Positions 55,415 through 64,000 of a stretch of 64,000 nt of DNA are shown here, piece after piece. The stretch lies in the NCBI RefSeq assembly GCF_900110495.1, contig NZ_FODX01000005.1, positions 1 through 64,000 on the forward strand, in the 5' to 3' direction. The position numbers and the translations under genes are program-made. Every line of letters begins with the position of its first letter. Within the stretch, counting starts at the first letter, position 1. The DNA is from Nitrosovibrio sp. Nv6 (lineage in GTDB: Bacteria; Pseudomonadota; Gammaproteobacteria; Burkholderiales; Nitrosomonadaceae). A model generated the notes under the pieces. That model had not been told where the DNA came from, did no database searches, and saw only the letters and a program-made list of their open reading frames with translations.

Positions 55415-56239
55415 TCAAGTCCTCGAAAACCGCATCTGGAGCCGGACCGCCCAAGCGAATATGCGATCCCCCAATAACCATCTGGCGGCGACGGACATCT
55501 TGGAATCGAGAGGGAGCGCATGCCTTACGGGGGGATTGGAGGCGGTAACAGCGTCGACGACCGCCTTCGCGATGATTTCCGGGCCGGGCGCCTTGGGTTC
55601 TCCGGCGACCAGGTTACGCACACCGGCAAGAAGCCTTTCGTAGCCTGGGGGGTGCTCAACCGCCTCCAACGTTCTTAACTGATTAGGAACGAACTCCGTC
55701 TTTATCAAGCCGGGTGCAATGAGCACAACATCGATCCCGAACTCCATCACTTCACCGCGCAGGGCATCAGTCAGCGCCTCAATGGCATACTTCGAAGCGG
55801 CGTACCAGCCGAAGCCAGGAACGGATATCCTGCTCAATATGGAAACGATATTGACAATACATCCTGATTTCTGCTTTCGCATATGCGGAAGCACCGCCTG
55901 CATGAATCGCGCGTAGCCAAAAACATTGACCTCGAATTGTCTATGGGCCGCCTCCATGGAAACACATTCGATTGCGCCGAGCTGACAGAATGCGGCATTA
56001 TTCACCAGCACATCAATCCTTCCCTTGGTCGATATCACGTGACTTACCGCCCTATGAACGGCTTCTTCATCGGTAACGTCCAACTGGATCGGCTCTATAT
56101 GGTCAGACCGTATCTGTTCCAGTCTGTACATGCGGCGCGCCGCGGCAAATACGTAATAACCGTTTTGGGCGAGAAGCTCCGCCGTGGCCCTTCCGATACC
56201 GCTGGACGCGCCGGTAACCAATGCAATTCGTTGAGTCAT
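55415..56239 (-). CDS. Short-chain dehydrogenase/reductase
   Basis: 274 residues. The NAD(P)-binding TGASSGIGRATAELL, the NNA motif (VLVNNAAFCQLG), catalytic Ser (IVSILSRIS) and YAASKYAIEAL (Tyr-x3-Lys) are present. The sequence resembles oxidoreductases acting on lipids or steroids by length only; the substrate is unknown. Convergent with the AI-2E permease and divergent from the next dehydrogenase. Confidence 0.9.
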   Translation of the reverse strand: MTQRIALVTGASSGIGRATAELLAQNGYYVFAAARRMYRLEQIRSDHIEPIQLDVTDEEAVHRAVSHVISTKGRIDVLVNNAAFCQLGAIECVSMEAAHRQFEVNVFGYARFMQAVLPHMRKQKSGCIVNIVSILSRISVPGFGWYAASKYAIEALTDALRGEVMEFGIDVVLIAPGLIKTEFVPNQLRTLEAVEHPPGYERLLAGVRNLVAGEPKAPGPEIIAKAVVDAVTASNPPVRHALPLDSKMSVAARWLLGDRIFAWAVRLQMRFSRT

Positions 56240-56504
56240 ATCTTCGCTCCTTTTATGATTGCCATTCGTTTAGCTTTTTATACATAATGAACGAGTATTA
56301 GAAAACCTCTCAACAGACTGTCAAGGAACGCTCGCTAATAACTGCTGGCAAATGGGCTTTACCCGAAGATTTCCTCAGGTGAAACACAACGTATCGTTAT
56401 GTGCGAATTCATCCTCTAACACTACTTTATAGCATCAGGCAATTCAGCACGCCGGTTTTAATCTCGGAGAAATCCGGCCAATTGCAAGCAGTAAGGAGAG
56501 AAAT

Positions 56505-57206
56505 ATGAAAACTACATTGATCACAGGAGCCAACCGGGGGATCGGGCTGGAATTTTGCAGGCAATACGCCGCAGATGGGTGGCGTGTTTTTGCGGGCAGC
56601 CGCCACCCGCAAAAATCAGATGAACTCAACGCGTTGGCGGCCCGTTATCCAGGTCAGGTTACGGTGCATGCGCTTGATGTTGCGGATCATGCCCAGATCG
56701 AAAAACTGGCGCAGTCACTAGCCAGTGAACCCATCGATCTGCTGCTTAACAATGCCGGCGTTTATACCGGCTCTCATGCAGGCGGCACTTTCAGTAATGC
56801 GGACTACGAGGCCTGGGAGTATGCATTTCGCATCAACACAATGGCTGCCCTGAAGATGGCCCAGACCTTTGCGCCGCAAATTGCCCGAAGCAGCCACAAG
56901 ATAATCGTGACTATCAGCAGTAAAATGGGCAGCATTGCGGATAACAGCGGCGGCGGCAGTTATATGTACCGTTCCAGCAAGGCGGCGGTAAATATGGTTG
57001 TTAAAACGCTTGCTATCGACCTCAAACCTGCAAGCGTCATTGCGGTGGTATTCCATCCCGGCTGGGTAAAGACAGATATGGGAGGCCCGAAAGCATTGAT
57101 CTCGAGATCTGAGAGTGTCTCCGGCATGCGCCACGTCATCAGCGGACTCACGCTGGCAGATTCCGGTAAATTCATCGCTTATGACGGCCAGGCGATTCCA
57201 TGGTAA
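56505..57206 (+). CDS. Short-chain dehydrogenase/reductase, CsgA-like
   Basis: 233 residues behind AAGGAG. Contains TGANRGIGLEFCRQY, LLLNNAGVYTG, VTISSKMGS (catalytic Ser) and YRSSKAAVNMV, and the end of the family (VFHPGWVKTDMGG). The arrangement resembles C-factor/sniffer-type short-chain dehydrogenases. Substrate unknown. Confidence 0.9.
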   Translation: MKTTLITGANRGIGLEFCRQYAADGWRVFAGSRHPQKSDELNALAARYPGQVTVHALDVADHAQIEKLAQSLASEPIDLLLNNAGVYTGSHAGGTFSNADYEAWEYAFRINTMAALKMAQTFAPQIARSSHKIIVTISSKMGSIADNSGGGSYMYRSSKAAVNMVVKTLAIDLKPASVIAVVFHPGWVKTDMGGPKALISRSESVSGMRHVISGLTLADSGKFIAYDGQAIPW

Positions 57207-57345
57207 CCGCTCGGCCTGCTATTTTGGGCCATGGCCAAGTAGCGAACCTGACAGGTGGAGGATGCCTGGAGCTTCGGCCAGTCCGCGCCGCAATCGAATC
57301 AATCCAGTTAAACCTGATTAATCCGGACGGTTCACCCAAGCTACC

Positions 57346-57666
57346 TTATTCAACAATTACGGCCGTCCCACTAGCCGAAACCATCAGCATCCCGTTGTCT
57401 TTTCCCATTATCTCGTAATCGATATCAATGCCGATGACGGCGTTTGCGCCAAGATCCTGCGCGCGCTGCCGCAGTTCTTCCAGCGCAATCTCCCGTGCCC
57501 GCTGCAACTCTTTCTCATAGGTTCCAGAACGTCCTCCCACCAGGTCGCGGATTCCCGCAAACAGGTCCTTGAACAGGTTGGCGCCGAGAATTGCTTCCCC
57601 GGCGATGACGCCACAGTATTTCGTGATGCGCTTTCCATCAATGCTCGGGGTAGTGGTAAGTTGCAT
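57346..57666 (-). CDS. YbjQ/UPF0145 family protein
   Basis: 106 residues. [40 protein letters not shown] and [15 protein letters not shown] match the conserved parts of the family, whose members form pentamers of unknown role. On the opposite strand to the dehydrogenase before it, and 93 bases after the start of the next minus-strand gene region. Confidence 0.88.
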   Translation of the reverse strand: MQLTTTPSIDGKRITKYCGVIAGEAILGANLFKDLFAGIRDLVGGRSGTYEKELQRAREIALEELRQRAQDLGANAVIGIDIDYEIMGKDNGMLMVSASGTAVIVE

Positions 57667-57759
57667 ATTCCTCCATCCAAAGTTTCGTCAATAAAAAACC
57701 TGATGACTTTTCATTGCCAATCACAATAATAGTTCGTTCATGACTGCACCTGTCATTCG

Positions 57760-58053
57760 CTATGGCGTGTTTGGTTTCGGCCTCTTGCGAAGCTTCTTCA
57801 ACGGGCGTTTTCCCAGTGTTCCCTGTGCTCCTTGCGTTCCCTGTGCCCCATCACGGGGTTTGAATTGCTCAGCAGGCGCAGGGACCGGCTTGCGCCGAAC
57901 ATTCCGCTCGGAAGTTATTGCCCGGTTGATGGGCGTAAGCGTAATCTCAAGCTCATTGATCTCATCCCACTGGGCTTCGGTGCGTTGCCTCTCAGGAATC
58001 GCAAGAAGCTTTTGCAGGCGGTCATAAGAGGGGGTCGGTTCAGGTTTATCCAT
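57760..58053 (-). CDS. Small hypothetical protein with collagen-like repeat
   Basis: 97 residues, very basic at the end. N-terminal helix (YDRLQKLLAIPERQRTEAQW), then DEINELEITLTPINRA, a short Gly-x-y repeat (GAQGTQGAQGTLG, from the repeated DNA unit GCACAGGGAAC) and a Lys/Arg/Pro tail. I recognise no family. It starts 86 bases from the iron transporter gene on the opposite strand, with a Fur-box-like site between. Confidence 0.55.
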   Translation of the reverse strand: MDKPEPTPSYDRLQKLLAIPERQRTEAQWDEINELEITLTPINRAITSERNVRRKPVPAPAEQFKPRDGAQGTQGAQGTLGKRPLKKLRKRPKPNTP

Positions 58054-58075
58054 GGTATATTATTGCGACGCTTCT

Positions 58076-58094
58076 GATAATTATTATCATTTAT
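58076..58094. promoter_or_regulatory. Fur-box-like site
   Basis: The 19 bases beginning GATAATTATTATC match the Fur consensus at 14 of 19 positions. They lie about 45 bases before the iron-binding protein gene and about 20 bases upstream of the start codon of the divergent 97-residue gene. Confidence 0.7.
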
Positions 58095-58139
58095 AATATG
58101 ATTATGACTGGTCCCGCTGTTGATATGGAGTAAATAATA

Positions 58140-59153
58140 ATGTCGAACGCCCGCTTCAACCATTATCTTACCGTAATGTTTTGTTGTGTCACCCTGTTTG
58201 CCGCCAGCGCATCTCGCGCTGAGCAGGTCGTTGTCTATTCCGCCCGGATCGAACAACTCATCAAGCCCATGTTCGACGCTTTCACAAAAGAAAGCGGCAT
58301 CGACGTAAAATTTGTCACGGATAAGGAAGGCCCCCTGCTCGCTCGCCTCAAGGCGGAAGGAAAAAACACTCCCGCCGACATGCTGATCACCTCGGACGCG
58401 GGCAACCTGTGGGAGGCTGCGCGGGAAGGATTGTTGCGCCCCGTCGAGTCAAAAACGCTGGAAGCCAATATTCCCGCCCATCTGCGTGATCCACAGAAAC
58501 AGTGGTTTGGTTTGTCGGTACGCGCTCGCACTATTATATACAACACAGACAAAGTGAAGCCCTCGGATCTTTCTACCTACGAAGCGTTGGCCGAGCCCAA
58601 GTGGAAGGGACGGCTGTGCCTCCGTACTTCCAAGAAAGTATACAACCAGTCGCTGGTGGCGATGATGATTGCTGAGCACGGCGAGGCGAAGACCGAACAA
58701 ATCGTGAAAGGTTGGGTGGATAATCTGGCCACTGATCCTCTGTCCGATGACACCAAAGCAATGGAATTTGTCGCCGCGGGCAAATGCGATGTCACCATTG
58801 CAAATTCCTATTATTATGGCCGCCTGATGGAAAAGAACCCTGCACTGCCACTGGCGATTTTCTGGCCTAATCAGGAAAGCAGCGGCGTGCACGTAAATAT
58901 CTCCGGTGCAGGTGTTACCAAATATGCCCGTCATCCAGACGCTGCAGTCAAATTGCTGGAATTTCTGTCGTCGGAGAAAGCGCAAAACCTGTTCGCCGAC
59001 GTAAACATGGAATATCCGGTCAACCCAAAAGTGAAAATCGATCCGGCGGTAGCCGCCTGGGGGACCTTTAAACAGAATACGATAAATGTGAACAAAGCGG
59101 GAGAGTTACAAGCCGAAGCGGTAAAGCTGATGGACCGTGCTGGCTATCGATAG
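58140..59153 (+). CDS. Ferric iron ABC transporter, substrate-binding protein
   Basis: 337 residues with a signal peptide ending near SASRAEQVVVY. The fold is that of FutA/FbpA: VYSARIEQLIKPMFDAFTKE, TPADMLITSDAGNLWEAA, and the iron-coordinating tyrosines in TIANSYYYGRL (about residue 222). It captures Fe3+ in the periplasm. First gene of the iron import group behind a Fur-box-like site. Confidence 0.93.
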   Translation: MSNARFNHYLTVMFCCVTLFAASASRAEQVVVYSARIEQLIKPMFDAFTKESGIDVKFVTDKEGPLLARLKAEGKNTPADMLITSDAGNLWEAAREGLLRPVESKTLEANIPAHLRDPQKQWFGLSVRARTIIYNTDKVKPSDLSTYEALAEPKWKGRLCLRTSKKVYNQSLVAMMIAEHGEAKTEQIVKGWVDNLATDPLSDDTKAMEFVAAGKCDVTIANSYYYGRLMEKNPALPLAIFWPNQESSGVHVNISGAGVTKYARHPDAAVKLLEFLSSEKAQNLFADVNMEYPVNPKVKIDPAVAAWGTFKQNTINVNKAGELQAEAVKLMDRAGYR

Positions 59154-59312
59154 GCGCTGAACCTGAACGCGGCAGCTGATCGCCTTTTTTTCGCTTGGCA
59201 TCATGACTCATAAATTTTTTTCGTTACATGACCTTCAGCTTTTCGGCGAAATCGCTACCAGGCGAAGTGCGTATGCCCCTTTCCGTCAACTGCCGGATTT
59301 AGGTTAAAGTGC

Positions 59313-60998
59313 GTGAAAGATGAGGCGCTTCACCCAACGGAGAATGAGACAGGCACGAGAAAAGCTTTTTTCGGCTTCTCGACTTCCACTCAGCGTACTT
59401 CAACAGGTTGGCGCCTGATCCCATTCTTAGTTGCCGCTTTAGTGCTGGCGCCCATCGGCACGGTCGTCTCATCACTTTTTGCTCCAACTGGCGATGTCTG
59501 GGAACATCTGGTTGAAACGACACTGGCCAGCCTGCTGGTCAACACGTTCTGGCTCGCTCTGGGGGTGGCGTCCGGCTCCGCCCTGATAGGAGTAAGCCTG
59601 GCATGGTTCACGGCGGTTTGCGAATTCCCTGGCCGCAAATTCTTTTCCTGGGCGCTATTACTACCGCTCGCCATTCCCGCCTATGTCACCGCATTCGTCG
59701 CACTGGGTCTATTCGATTATATTGGCCCAGTGCAAACAGCGCTGCGCGCTTGGCTAGGGTCGGATTTGCCCTGGTTTCCGAATGTGCGCAGCAGGCTGGG
59801 TGTCATCGTTGTCATGGTTCTGGCCTTTTATCCGTATGTGTATCTGCTGACACGCAATGCATTTCTCACTCAGGGCAAACGCTCTCTGGAGGCTGCGCAA
59901 TCGTTGGGCTTGAATCGCACGCAAGGATTTTTCAAGCTGTCGCTGCCCATGGCGCGTCCATGGATTGCAGGCGGCACGATGCTGGTGCTGATGGAAACTC
60001 TGGCTGATTTTGGCACGGTAGCCGTCTTCAATTACGACACCTTCACCACCGCCATTTATAAAGCCTGGTTCGCCATGTTTTCCTTGCCTGCAGCCTCTCA
60101 GCTCGCCTCGTTGCTGATTGTGATCGTCTTCGCCATGATCGTCCTGGAACAACAATTCCGTTCGCGCATACGCTATGCCGAAGTCAGGCAGAGTGCAAGG
60201 GCCGACCGCATTCCACTCACCGGCTGGCGTGGATGGGCCGTCGCTGGCTTTGCCTCGGGCGCGCTGTTTTTTGCATTTCTCTTGCCAGTGATGCAACTGA
60301 GCATTTGGGCGGCGCGTGTTTTCGCACGTGCCTTCGACCAGCGATACCTGGAATTTCTCTGGCATTCGCTGCTGCTATCCGCTTTCGCCACCGTACTCAC
60401 CTGCTCCGTCGCGCTACTTGTGGTCTACGCGGCACGACGTCATTCTGATCCGGTTACTCGCGCTGCGGTGCGCATTTCCACTATCGGCTATGCTTTGCCT
60501 GGCGCCGTTCTGGCAGTTGGCGTTTTCATTCCGATAGCGTGGCTGGATAACCAGTTGAGCGAAATGGCTATGCAACTGTTTCATATAGAGACAGGACTGC
60601 TCATCCAGGGCACTCTCGTCACCATGCTGATCGCCTATATGACGCGTTTCCTCGCAGTAACCCACAGCCCCATCGACAGCGCCATGCAGCGTATCACGGG
60701 CAGCATAGACGAGGCCGCCCTGGGACTTGGCTTGAGCGGATGGGCCGCGCTGCGCCGCGTACACCTGCCTATTCTGAAAGGCGGGATATTCACGGCCGCC
60801 ACGCTGGTTTTCGTGGATGTAATGAAGGAAATGCCCATCACCCTGATGACCCGACCCTTCGGTTGGGATACCCTTTCGGTGAGAATTTTTGAAATGACTT
60901 CGGAAGGCGAATGGGAACAGGCTGCGCTACCCGCAGTGGCTCTGGTGGTGGCGGGTCTGCTCCCCCTGATATTTTTTGTGCGGCAAACTGAAAGATAA
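59313..60998 (+). CDS. Ferric iron ABC transporter, permease
   Basis: 561 residues; GTG start. A fused permease with two halves, each with its own EAA loop (LEAAQSLGLNRTQGFFKLSL near 195 and DEAALGLGLSGWAALRRVHL near 475) and about 12 membrane segments. Type FbpB/FutB. It follows the binding protein gene by 159 bases and precedes the ATPase by 15. Confidence 0.92.
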   Translation: MKDEALHPTENETGTRKAFFGFSTSTQRTSTGWRLIPFLVAALVLAPIGTVVSSLFAPTGDVWEHLVETTLASLLVNTFWLALGVASGSALIGVSLAWFTAVCEFPGRKFFSWALLLPLAIPAYVTAFVALGLFDYIGPVQTALRAWLGSDLPWFPNVRSRLGVIVVMVLAFYPYVYLLTRNAFLTQGKRSLEAAQSLGLNRTQGFFKLSLPMARPWIAGGTMLVLMETLADFGTVAVFNYDTFTTAIYKAWFAMFSLPAASQLASLLIVIVFAMIVLEQQFRSRIRYAEVRQSARADRIPLTGWRGWAVAGFASGALFFAFLLPVMQLSIWAARVFARAFDQRYLEFLWHSLLLSAFATVLTCSVALLVVYAARRHSDPVTRAAVRISTIGYALPGAVLAVGVFIPIAWLDNQLSEMAMQLFHIETGLLIQGTLVTMLIAYMTRFLAVTHSPIDSAMQRITGSIDEAALGLGLSGWAALRRVHLPILKGGIFTAATLVFVDVMKEMPITLMTRPFGWDTLSVRIFEMTSEGEWEQAALPAVALVVAGLLPLIFFVRQTER

Positions 60999-61013
60999 TT
61001 TTAACTTAAGGCA

Positions 61014-62087
61014 ATGAACGCGCTGCTTGAGCTCAGGAATATCCGGCATGCCTATGGCCTGCAAAGGGTGGTGAACGATTTATCGCTTATACTGAAAAAA
61101 GGCGCGATCGGCTGCCTGCTGGGCCCCAGCGGATGCGGTAAAACGACTGTATTAAGATGTATTGCCGGGTTTGAATCGGTTTCGGCTGGCGCAATTTTAC
61201 TCAACGGCGTCATGATAAGTAACGCAAGTTTCTGTTTGCCGCCCGAACAGCGCCATATCGGCATGGTATTTCAGGACTATGCATTGTTTCCTCATTTGAC
61301 AGTCCAGGCCAATATTGGCTTTGGCCTCCATCGCATGCAAAAAACGGAGCGCGCGGGACGTATTGCGGAAATGCTGCAGACCGTCGGCCTTACCGACGTG
61401 TCGGAAAAATACCCTCATCAGCTGTCGGGAGGCCAGCAGCAACGCGTAGCCCTCGCGCGAGCGTTAGCTCCACGGCCCGATTTGCTGCTGCTGGATGAAC
61501 CTTTCTCCAACCTGGACGTGACCCTGCGCGGGCGTTTGAGCGTGGAAGTACGCGAGATTCTCAAGAGTCAGAACGCCACCGCTATTTTAGTGACGCATGA
61601 CCAGGACGAGGCTTTTGCAATCGCGGATGAGATCGGCGTCATGCATCTTGGCGAAATCCAGCAATGGGATACCGCGTATAACCTCTATCACAAGCCCGCC
61701 AACCGGTTTGTCGCAAATTTCATTGGCCAGGGGGTTTTTCTCCCCGGCAAGATGCTCGACCCGAGCCATGTTGAAATCGAGCTTGGAACGCTGGCAGGAG
61801 TTATCCCTCATCAATGCATTCAGGATTGCCAGCTATGCCGTGAGGGAAATTCAGTGGATGTGCTGATTCGACCGGATGACATCGTGCATGATGATGACAG
61901 CCCGCTTCGAGCAGCGGTGATAAACAAGGCTTTCCGTGGCGCCGATATCATGTACACCTTGCGCCTGCCCGGCGGTAGCACTGCACTATCACTGGTACCC
62001 AGCCATCACAATCACGCCATAGGCGAAAAAATAGGCATCAGGCTGGAAACAGATCATGTTGTGGCATTCAGCCGATCCGCATCGTAG
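61014..62087 (+). CDS. Ferric iron ABC transporter, ATP-binding protein
   Basis: 357 residues. Walker A (GPSGCGKTT), Q-loop, the signature LSGGQQQRVALARAL and Walker B (LLLLDEPFSNLD), H-loop ILVTHDQDEA; the C-terminal TOBE-like part follows (VLIRPDDIVHDDDS). Energises iron uptake. Last of the three-gene group. Confidence 0.93.
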   Translation: MNALLELRNIRHAYGLQRVVNDLSLILKKGAIGCLLGPSGCGKTTVLRCIAGFESVSAGAILLNGVMISNASFCLPPEQRHIGMVFQDYALFPHLTVQANIGFGLHRMQKTERAGRIAEMLQTVGLTDVSEKYPHQLSGGQQQRVALARALAPRPDLLLLDEPFSNLDVTLRGRLSVEVREILKSQNATAILVTHDQDEAFAIADEIGVMHLGEIQQWDTAYNLYHKPANRFVANFIGQGVFLPGKMLDPSHVEIELGTLAGVIPHQCIQDCQLCREGNSVDVLIRPDDIVHDDDSPLRAAVINKAFRGADIMYTLRLPGGSTALSLVPSHHNHAIGEKIGIRLETDHVVAFSRSAS

Positions 62088-62421
62088 CCGCTGCCCCTAT
62101 TTGTAATGGCTCGCGTTTGAAGTCAGCCGGGCTCGCATTTTGACGCTTTTTTGGGTTTAGCTTAACTGCAAATAACGGAGCGCTCATGCTCATGCTATCT
62201 GCAAAAGAGCTTGCATCTACCGGCACCGTAGATGTTGAAGAGCGGGAATCGGGTGCCGGCCGCCGCGAAGACGAACACCAGCGAGGCAGGCCGAGGCGAC
62301 AAACGCCACCCCAGCGGAAGGCACCGGGTACGCGGCGCGGTGCGGTCTGGCGGCAGTCGACATGCTCATGGCACAACAGCGCCTTGCAGCTTCGTCGTAG
62401 GCCGTCTGGCTTCGACCGTCG
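62088..62421. other. Intergenic region after the iron transporter
   Basis: 334 bases. I see no gene; open frames here are short and do not resemble known proteins. No clear terminator after the ATPase gene was found. Confidence 0.4.
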
Positions 62422-62904
62422 CTATACTGTCTGGCCACCGTCGACAACGATGGCGCTCCCGACGACGAAGCTAGCCGCATCCGAACACAACCATACAACC
62501 GTCGCAGCGATCTCCTCGGGCCTACCCGTTCTCCCCACCGATTCCTGCGCAATCACCGCCTGCCGTCCCTCAGCGGTCGCACCACTGAATCGATCCATCA
62601 TCGGCGTGTCGATGATCCCCGGGCACACGGCGCTGATACGGATGTTCGACTGCGCGTAGTCGAGAGCCGCCGACTTGGTCAAACCAACCACGCCGTGCTT
62701 CGCGGCGACATAGGCCCCGCCCCCTTTGAAACCTCTAATCCCAGCGCCCGAAGAGGTGTTTACGATGGCGCCGCCCCCTTGCTCGAGCATCAATGGGATT
62801 TCATGCTTCATGCACAGAAACACACCCCGCAGCGTCCACAGCAGCTTCAGCGTTGCACCAGGCTTGAATATCCTTGATCTTGCGTGGTGGTAGCGATCCG
62901 CTAG
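62422..62904 (-). pseudogene. Truncated short-chain dehydrogenase
   Basis: The C-terminal half of a dehydrogenase of about 250 residues: RGVFLCMKHEIPLMLEQGGG, IVNTSSGAGIRGF, YVAAKHGVVGLTKSAALDYA (catalytic Tyr-x3-Lys), VCPGIIDTPMMDRF and the end VDGGQTV. The N-terminal part with the TGxxxGIG motif is missing; upstream in frame the sequence (AGATLKLLWTL) stops matching the family and meets a stop at 62905-62907. It may still be translated from a GTG at 62823 but should not bind NAD. Confidence 0.8.
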
Positions 62905-62907
62905 TCA

Positions 62908-63444
62908 GACAGGGTAAAGCCAAATCTGTTGCGGACCAGAAGCTGCACGCAATGGAACAGGTAATAACGTATCTACATTACATTACAATATATGAGAGAG
63001 AGCGATGCAGGATGCGCACTACGACCCCGAGAAGCCGCGAGTTAAATCAGGATACCCAGCGAACGCCAGGAAAGCAGCAAGATAGGCTATGTTATGTATT
63101 CACATCCGGTTGGGGCAGTACCCCGCTACTGCTGATCTAATGAATACCAGAAGCGGACCGGCAGATCAAGGTGTATTGTGATCTTGCCTTCGATGCGGGA
63201 GATGAAAGGCTTCGAGCTAGTAAGGCAATACTGTCGCAGGGCCACGACCATGTCGCCATTGCGACATGGTCGACCGTGTTATTACCGGCCGCCTGTTCCG
63301 ATCAGCCATTAAATTTTGGAACTGGAAACAGGTGCGCTCCTGGCAGAGCAACCGAGTTGGTACGAGATGTCATTCTTCGAACTGGTTGGTCTGTTATGTT
63401 GCCAATACAGTGCGCACCTACGCCTTATAGAGGACTACGGAACT
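62908..63444. other. Gene-free stretch with a strong hairpin
   Basis: About 537 bases without recognisable genes. The only marked feature is a perfect 12-bp inverted repeat at 63245-63272. The unrelated sequence next to the truncated dehydrogenase suggests past rearrangement. Confidence 0.45.
63245..63272. repeat. Perfect 12-bp inverted repeat
   Basis: CGACCATGTCGC (63245-63256), loop CATT, GCGACATGGTCG (63261-63272). No T run follows on either strand, so it is not a standard terminator. Confidence 0.85.
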
Positions 63445-63903
63445 TCAAATCTGATCGTTGGAGTCTGATCCGACCCTGGCATTATTCTTGAGGTTTCGCC
63501 CACTCGGTATTTCCGCTGAAGCGGTATCACCGCGCTCGGCGAGTTCCAAGGCCATTTTCTGGTGAAAAGCCGCCTGCTTCATGGTTTCCTCCGCAGTTCG
63601 CTCGTATTTATGCAATAAAGCCAAAGTATGCGATTGCTTGTCTTGTGCCTGCCTGCCATAAAGATAGCTTTTTTCTTCATAGTGCTGAAGCAGTTTCTTT
63701 TGCTCCTCCGCCTTTACCAGCATTTCTTTGGCGGTACGTTGATATTGCTTCACCAATTTATCATGGTCGGCATAGGTTCTCGCATTCGTTGCAGCCGTAC
63801 GAATATTGTCATTCTGCGCTTCCATAGGACCCATTTGCGCGCAGGAAGCCAATAGGCCAAGCATAGCCAAGATTCCAACAAATGTTCCCGATTTTGTTTT
63901 CAT
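63445..63903 (-). CDS. Small lipoprotein, helical
   Basis: 152 residues. A lipoprotein signal (GILAMLGLLASCAQMG) with the lipobox cysteine near residue 21 is followed by an almost wholly helical region (KLVKQYQRTAKEMLVKAEEQ, then KKLLQHYEEKSYLYGRQAQD) and a short disordered tail. Likely anchored to a membrane facing the periplasm. No family recognised. Confidence 0.75.
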   Translation of the reverse strand: MKTKSGTFVGILAMLGLLASCAQMGPMEAQNDNIRTAATNARTYADHDKLVKQYQRTAKEMLVKAEEQKKLLQHYEEKSYLYGRQAQDKQSHTLALLHKYERTAEETMKQAAFHQKMALELAERGDTASAEIPSGRNLKNNARVGSDSNDQI

Positions 63904-64000
63904 AATAGTAATGAACCCAAATAGAATGAGAGTAGCTTCATCCTAACTCAGTCCATACTATTGAACTATTGGGGAAACCCTGGTTTTTAACTAAGGGAAA

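Noticed and set aside
62186..62659. 157-residue open frame on the plus strand
   Set aside because: Arg/Gln-rich, runs antisense to the dehydrogenase fragment and resembles nothing known.
63171..63491. 106-residue open frame near the end
   Set aside because: No homology recognised, includes the inverted repeat and overlaps the lipoprotein gene end.

Overview
The window is a chromosomal segment of a betaproteobacterial ammonia oxidiser, most likely Nitrosospira. The strongest evidence is the first 123 bases: on the minus strand they encode the N-terminus of AmoC, the ammonia monooxygenase subunit C (starts [10 protein letters not shown], then [13 protein letters not shown]). The single large ribosomal protein cluster, pyrophosphate-dependent glycolysis genes and betaproteobacterial proteins fit this. 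No rRNA, CRISPR array or insertion sequence was seen.

Layout. 1-4300: the 5' end of amoC with a long upstream region, then gluQ, an NADH dehydrogenase-like flavoprotein and two small hypothetical genes. 4400-23400 (minus): an almost complete str-S10-spc-alpha cluster, rpsL-rpsG-fusA-tufA-rpsJ-rplC-D-W-B-rpsS-rplV-rpsC-rplP-rpmC-rpsQ-rplN-X-E-rpsN-H-rplF-R-rpsE-rpmD-rplO-secY-infA-rpmJ-rpsM-K-D-rpoA-rplQ, closed by a clear terminator. Two good sigma-70-type promoters were found, one before rpsL and one between rpsQ and rplN. 23800-25200: a class-III aminotransferase lying between rpoC and rpsL. 25300-39400 (minus): tRNA-Tyr, tRNA-Gly, tRNA-Thr, tufB, tRNA-Trp, secE, nusG, rplK, rplA, rplJ, rplL, rpoB, rpoC, so almost the whole transcription/translation machinery is encoded as one 35 kb block. 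The two tuf genes appear identical at DNA level.

39500-48700 holds housekeeping genes: an FKBP prolyl isomerase, a DUF454 membrane protein, an OmpA-like lipoprotein, xerD-ogt (minus), and pepA-holC-hypothetical-valS (plus). 49100-53500 (plus) is an energy/pyrophosphate group: adenylate kinase, pyrophosphate-dependent phosphofructokinase and a membrane proton pyrophosphatase, ended by a strong terminator. 53500-58000 holds a GlcG/HbpS-like protein, an AI-2E-family permease, two short-chain dehydrogenases, a YbjQ-family protein and a small hypothetical. 58076-62087 is a ferric iron ABC importer (binding protein, fused permease, ATPase) behind a Fur-box-like site. The end carries a truncated dehydrogenase and a small lipoprotein.

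Most notable: adk has no ATG/GTG/TTG start that preserves its P-loop; the rpsL leader contains a terminator-like hairpin plus U7 immediately before the ribosome binding site; a perfect 15-bp inverted repeat sits inside a small hypothetical gene; and a 12-bp direct repeat with 21-bp period lies upstream of amoC. I found no convincing new multi-gene defence or biosynthetic system.
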